From NCBI GenBank assembly GCA_900552925.1, contig USBH01000068.1, positions 1 through 8,195 on the forward strand: a DNA stretch of 8,195 bases, given 5' to 3'. Source of the stretch: an uncultured Oscillospiraceae bacterium. GTDB taxonomy: Bacteria > Bacillota > Clostridia > Oscillospirales > Acutalibacteraceae. A program made the translations under genes and the position numbers. Positions 5,283-8,195 of the stretch are shown here, one piece after another. The notes under the pieces are model-generated. The model searched no databases and was not told where the DNA came from. It saw only the letters and a program-made list of their open reading frames with translations. Numbering within the stretch: the stretch's first letter is position 1; the number at the start of each line of letters is the position of its first letter.

Positions 5283-6674
5283 ATGAGTGATAATCACGAG
5301 AAATTCCAAGACGGATTTGGTTCCGTCCAGAACACCGATTCAAACGGGTCGGCAAACAATGGGAGCACGCCGTACACATACGGCAACACATACAGCACGA
5401 ATCCGAACCCGCAGAACAACGCGAACGCGCCGCAGACCTACACCTGGAGCGCCCAGAACGGGCCGTACCAGAGCGGCGGTTATTCTCCGACGCATATGGC
5501 GCCGCAGCCCGCGCCGAAGAAAAAGCGCGGCACGCCGTTCGGCGTAAAGCTGCTCGCGGTCGTCCTGTGCTGTGTGGTTGTTTCGGCGGCGACGCTCGGC
5601 ACCTTTGTGCTGCTGATCCAGAACGGCGTGATCAACATCGAGTCCAGCGGAAGCAACGCGGCGTTTACGATTTCCCGCGTTGTGAACGACGAGACGCAGG
5701 AGACCGGTTCGGTTTCCACGATGAGCGAGCAGGACATTGCCGAAAAGCTGATCCCCTCGGTCGTCTGCATCCAGAACTACCAGATCACGCAGCAGTACGG
5801 CTTCATGCAGACGGATTCGGAGGGCAGCGAGGTGTCTCCGGCCGGCGAAGGCTCCGGCATCGTCTTCAGCGAAGACGGTTACATCGTCACGAACGCCCAT
5901 GTCGTAGACGGCGCGACGTCCCTGAAGGTCATCCTTTCGGACGGCACGACGTACGAGGCGGAGCTTGTCGGCAGCGATGAGCTTACGGACCTCGCGGTCA
6001 TCAAGATCGATGCGACCGGTCTGCAGGCGGCTGAGTTCGGTTCCTCCGAAGATCTGCGCGTTGCGGATCAGGTGATGGCGATCGGCAACCCCGGCGGCTA
6101 TCAGCTCAACTCCAGCGTAACAATCGGTTACGTTTCCGCGCTGAACCGTGCGATCACGAACAGCTCGACCGGCTACACGATGGAATACATCCAGACCGAT
6201 GCGGCGATCAACCCCGGCAACTCCGGCGGCGCGCTCGTCAACCAGTACGGCCAGGTCGTCGGCATCAACTCCGCGAAGATCAGCGCCACGGGCTATGAGG
6301 GCCTCGGCTTTGCGATCCCGGCGGAAACGGCGCAGCCCGTGATCTCCGACCTGATCGAGTACGGCTATGTCAAGGACAGAGCAATGCTCGGCATCTCCGG
6401 TCAGTTCATCGACAGCCTGACGGGCCGCTTCTACGGTCTGCCGCAGGGCGAATACGTCGGCGCGCTGAACTCCGCTGAAGCACAGGCTTCCGGCCTGCAG
6501 GTGGGCGACGTGATCACGTCGATCGACGGCACGGCGCTGGAAAGCGAAGCGGTGCTCCGCTCGATGATCAACGAGAAGAAGCCCGGCGATACGGTGGAGC
6601 TGGAGGTTTACCGCCCGTCCACCAACAACACGCTGACCATCACCCTGGAGCTTTCCGAGTCGACCGGCAGCTGA
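5283..6674 (+). CDS. htrA: HtrA/DegP-family serine protease with one PDZ domain
   Basis: A 463-residue membrane-anchored envelope quality-control protease that would degrade misfolded exported proteins. The cytoplasmic N-terminus (1-78) is low-complexity, rich in Asn, Ser, Thr, Gln, Tyr and Pro. KKKR (79-82) and one membrane segment (about 89-112) follow, placing the rest outside. The trypsin-like domain (about 150-350) has the full catalytic triad: His206 in TNAHVV, Asp236 in LTDLAVIKID, and Ser314 in NPGNSGGALV. A single PDZ domain (about 366-455) includes GLQVGDVITSIDG. Length and layout match Gram-positive HtrA proteins. AAAGGAG (5267-5273) and AAGGA (5275-5279) precede the ATG. It stands alone between its promoter and a strong terminator; the region upstream suggests control by an envelope-stress two-component system (inference). 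Confidence 0.95.
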   Translation: MSDNHEKFQDGFGSVQNTDSNGSANNGSTPYTYGNTYSTNPNPQNNANAPQTYTWSAQNGPYQSGGYSPTHMAPQPAPKKKRGTPFGVKLLAVVLCCVVVSAATLGTFVLLIQNGVINIESSGSNAAFTISRVVNDETQETGSVSTMSEQDIAEKLIPSVVCIQNYQITQQYGFMQTDSEGSEVSPAGEGSGIVFSEDGYIVTNAHVVDGATSLKVILSDGTTYEAELVGSDELTDLAVIKIDATGLQAAEFGSSEDLRVADQVMAIGNPGGYQLNSSVTIGYVSALNRAITNSSTGYTMEYIQTDAAINPGNSGGALVNQYGQVVGINSAKISATGYEGLGFAIPAETAQPVISDLIEYGYVKDRAMLGISGQFIDSLTGRFYGLPQGEYVGALNSAEAQASGLQVGDVITSIDGTALESEAVLRSMINEKKPGDTVELEVYRPSTNNTLTITLELSESTGS

Positions 6675-6722
6675 TCTAATTTATTTCGAGTACGAGTCTT
6701 TTTCATAAATCTCCTTTTTCAA

Positions 6723-6763
6723 GCAACGAAGCCCGGGGGCAACCCTGGGCTTCGTTGCGTTTT
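6723..6763 (+). terminator. Intrinsic terminator of htrA
   Basis: Arms 6723-6737 and 6744-6758 form a 15-bp stem with one G-U pair and a 6-base loop (GGCAAC), followed by GTTTT. It is a strong rho-independent terminator, oriented for the + strand. Confidence 0.9.
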
Positions 6764-6909
6764 CCGAGCGTTTCGGACCGTGCCCGCGCACACCCTTCAA
6801 AAGCGCAGATTACCGTGCTGTGCAATCGGTTTACGGGGCGGCGTACCGAAAAGCCGCGTCCCATCTTCACCGGCACCGGCCGAATCGGCGCGCACCGGCG
6901 TGCAGGACG
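6764..6909. other. Intergenic stretch with no recognisable gene
   Basis: This lies between the htrA terminator and the terminator of the opposing kinase gene, two converging transcripts. I see no start with a ribosome site, no tRNA-like fold, no repeat and no good promoter on either strand. Open frames crossing it run into the kinase gene in antisense and have no family likeness. Confidence 0.6.
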
Positions 6910-6942
6910 AAAAAGCCTCCGGCAGTTTTTCTGTCGGAGGCT
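6910..6942 (-). terminator. Intrinsic terminator of the NahK-like kinase gene
   Basis: Arms 6914-6925 and 6931-6942 form a 12-bp stem with one G-U pair around a loop of five bases. On the - strand the stem is followed by TTTTCG (6913 downward). On the + strand CGTTTTGCTTTT follows, so it can also act in the other direction. It lies 43 bases past the kinase stop codon. Confidence 0.88.
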
Positions 6943-6985
6943 CGTTTTGCTTTTGAAAGCTGTTCTCAGCGGGTCGGGAACGGGG

Positions 6986-8077
6986 TCAGAGATACGCTTC
7001 GACGACCGACGCCATGTCGTTCCAATGCGCTTCCATTTCCCCGACCAGATAGAACTGGTTGCGCGCGCGGTCCAGGTTGTGCTGCGGATAGGCGGTTTTG
7101 AAGTAAACGTCGCCGTCGAGGTAATCCGCGAGGAAGCGGATGCCGACCTCGAGCGTCATCAGCTTTGCACCGACGGGCAGTGTGCGGATCTCCGTTTCGG
7201 TCAGGGCGCCGCCGGCCTCGCGCAGGAAGCCCGCGGTGTACGCCCGGAAGCGGTCGAGGCTGAAATGGACTTTCGAAAGGTCGGTTTCGTCCTCGGCTGC
7301 CGTCGAAGCGCCTGTGCGGATGGAATCGCCGAAATCGAAGGCGGTCAGGCCGGGCATGACCGTGTCGAGGTCGATGACGCAGACGGCGGCGCCGGTGCGG
7401 CGGTCGAACAGGATGTTGCTCATCTTCGTGTCGTTGTGCGTGACCCGCAGCGGCAGCCGGTCCTTTTCGAGCAGATCCATCAGGACCGCGCAGTCCGCCT
7501 TGCGGTCGTTGACGAACCGCAGCTCTGCCGTGACCTCGCGCAGGCGACCCGCTTCGTCGCGGAGCGCGGTTTCGGCGAGCTGGCGGTAGCGCGCGGGCGT
7601 ATCGTGAAAATGCGGGATCGTCTCGTGCAGCGTGTCCGCCGGGTAATCGGCGAGCATGCGCTGGAAAGCGCCGAACGCCGCGCCGGACTTCATCAGCATC
7701 TCGTCGGAGTCGGCGGTCTCAAAGGCCGTGGTGTCCGGAATGTGCAGCGTCGCGCGCCAGTACTGGCCGCTGCTGTCCACGTAGTAATCCGCGCCGTCCG
7801 CTGTCTTGAGGACGGTCAGCGTGCCGCGGGCGGGGTTCCCGCCCTGCGCCGCGAGCTTTGCGGCGAGAAAGCGCGTGACGCCGAGCATGTTTTCCATGAT
7901 CGCGTCCGGGTGATGAAAGACAAACCCGTTGATGCGCTGCAGGATGTATGCGCCGTCGGGGCAGACGACGCGGTAGGTGTCGTTGATGTGTCCGCTGCCG
8001 AACGGGGCGATGGACAAAATTTTGCCGCCGAAGGCATACGCTGCGGCGGCTTCCCGAAACAGGGGTTCCTTGGACAT
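6986..8077 (-). CDS. nahK: N-acetylhexosamine 1-kinase (NahK-like, APH phosphotransferase fold)
   Basis: A 363-residue cytoplasmic sugar kinase, essentially the length of Bifidobacterium longum NahK (about 359), which uses ATP to phosphorylate GlcNAc and GalNAc at C1. The match in memory is extensive: GSGHIND (27-33, ATP loop), YILQRIN (44-50), ETIPHFHDTPARY (152-164), the catalytic RVTHNDTKMSNIL (211-223, Asp216 as base), the Mg-binding VIDLDTVMPG (234-243), FDFGDSIRTGAST (247-259), DLSKVHFS (266-273) and FLADYLDGDVYF (315-326). NahK works in salvage of lacto-N-biose and galacto-N-biose from milk and mucin glycans, next to a phosphorylase, GalT and GalE; none of these is visible here. The start at 8077 is supported by GAAAGGAAC upstream (8095-8087). 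It follows the upstream gene by 34 bases, so it is likely the last gene of an operon. A different hexose as substrate is possible. Confidence 0.87.
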   Translation of the reverse strand: MSKEPLFREAAAAYAFGGKILSIAPFGSGHINDTYRVVCPDGAYILQRINGFVFHHPDAIMENMLGVTRFLAAKLAAQGGNPARGTLTVLKTADGADYYVDSSGQYWRATLHIPDTTAFETADSDEMLMKSGAAFGAFQRMLADYPADTLHETIPHFHDTPARYRQLAETALRDEAGRLREVTAELRFVNDRKADCAVLMDLLEKDRLPLRVTHNDTKMSNILFDRRTGAAVCVIDLDTVMPGLTAFDFGDSIRTGASTAAEDETDLSKVHFSLDRFRAYTAGFLREAGGALTETEIRTLPVGAKLMTLEVGIRFLADYLDGDVYFKTAYPQHNLDRARNQFYLVGEMEAHWNDMASVVEAYL

Positions 8078-8111
8078 AACTTTGCGGTTCCTTTCAGGCT
8101 GAAGCGCGGCT

Positions 8112-8195
8112 TCAGTTGTTGACGACGATGCGCAGGATCTCCGAGCCGCCGGCCGCGCTGCGGTTCATCGTGCCGCTCGTGCGCTCGATGATGCC
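8112..8195 (-). CDS. 3' end of an unidentified gene upstream of nahK (partial)
   Basis: The last 27 codons and the TGA stop (8114-8112) of a - strand gene that enters from beyond the window edge. The readable C-terminus ends GGSEILRIVVNN. All 27 codons have G or C in third position, as expected for coding sequence in this genome. The opposite strand frame shares those wobble positions, so this alone does not fix the strand. The stop placed 34 bases before nahK, and the nahK ribosome site right after it, favour the - strand reading. I do not recognise the product. Confidence 0.6.
   Translation of the reverse strand, partial: GIIERTSGTMNRSAAGGSEILRIVVNN

Noticed and set aside
6755..8122. Long + strand open frame opposite the kinase gene
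   Set aside because: It begins inside the htrA terminator, crosses another terminator and is antisense to a clear NahK homologue; the product has shadow-like composition.
8128..8195. + strand open frame starting at ATG 8128
   Set aside because: No ribosome site precedes it, and the - strand frame ends sensibly just before the kinase ribosome site.
1..8195. CRISPR arrays, tRNA or rRNA genes, insertion sequences, attachment sites
   Set aside because: No spaced direct repeats, cloverleaf-like sequence, transposase or integrase motifs were seen on either strand; the only transposon end is the library adapter.

Overview
The window reads like a stretch of chromosome from a GC-rich, Gram-positive Clostridia-type bacterium, probably a gut Oscillospiraceae/Ruminococcaceae-like organism. 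This is inference. It rests on strong G/C preference at third codon positions, AAAGG(A)-type ribosome binding sites, a class B sortase, a single-pass HtrA with a cytoplasmic tail, an ECF transporter S component, and an N-acetylhexosamine kinase of the mucin/milk-glycan salvage type. No plasmid, phage, IS, CRISPR, tRNA or rRNA signal is visible.

The first 48 bases are not genomic. They are an untrimmed Illumina Nextera adapter: the end of P7, an 8-base index, and the read-2 transposon end. The contig therefore really begins at base 49, inside cinA.

Layout: (i) 49-1980, + strand: 3' part of cinA (CinA KH region and PncC nicotinamide-nucleotide amidase domain), then a full class B sortase gene, apparently cotranscribed. 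(ii) 2041-2079: a terminator hairpin usable from both sides, separating the sortase from a convergent HAD phosphatase gene (2097-2762, - strand). (iii) 2763-3113: a divergent promoter region between the phosphatase and an ECF transporter S component (3114-3692, +), with a long, strongly pairing leader in front of the transporter gene. (iv) 3907-5058, +: a metal-dependent amidohydrolase with its own extended -10 promoter. (v) 5059-5282: an interesting promoter region with a tandem TTCACAT repeat and an inverted repeat, driving htrA (5283-6674, +). (vi) 6675-6985: intergenic, with two strong terminators facing each other. (vii) 6986-8195, - strand: a NahK-like N-acetylhexosamine 1-kinase preceded by the last 27 codons of another gene of the same operon.

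The genes are mostly independent single-gene units rather than one pathway. Themes are envelope maintenance (sortase B, HtrA), salvage (PncC domain of CinA, HAD phosphatase, ECF vitamin uptake) and host-glycan sugar use (NahK). I found no convincing new multi-gene system. The points most worth a second look are the adapter contamination and the false protein start it creates, the htrA control region, and the structured leader of the ECF gene.
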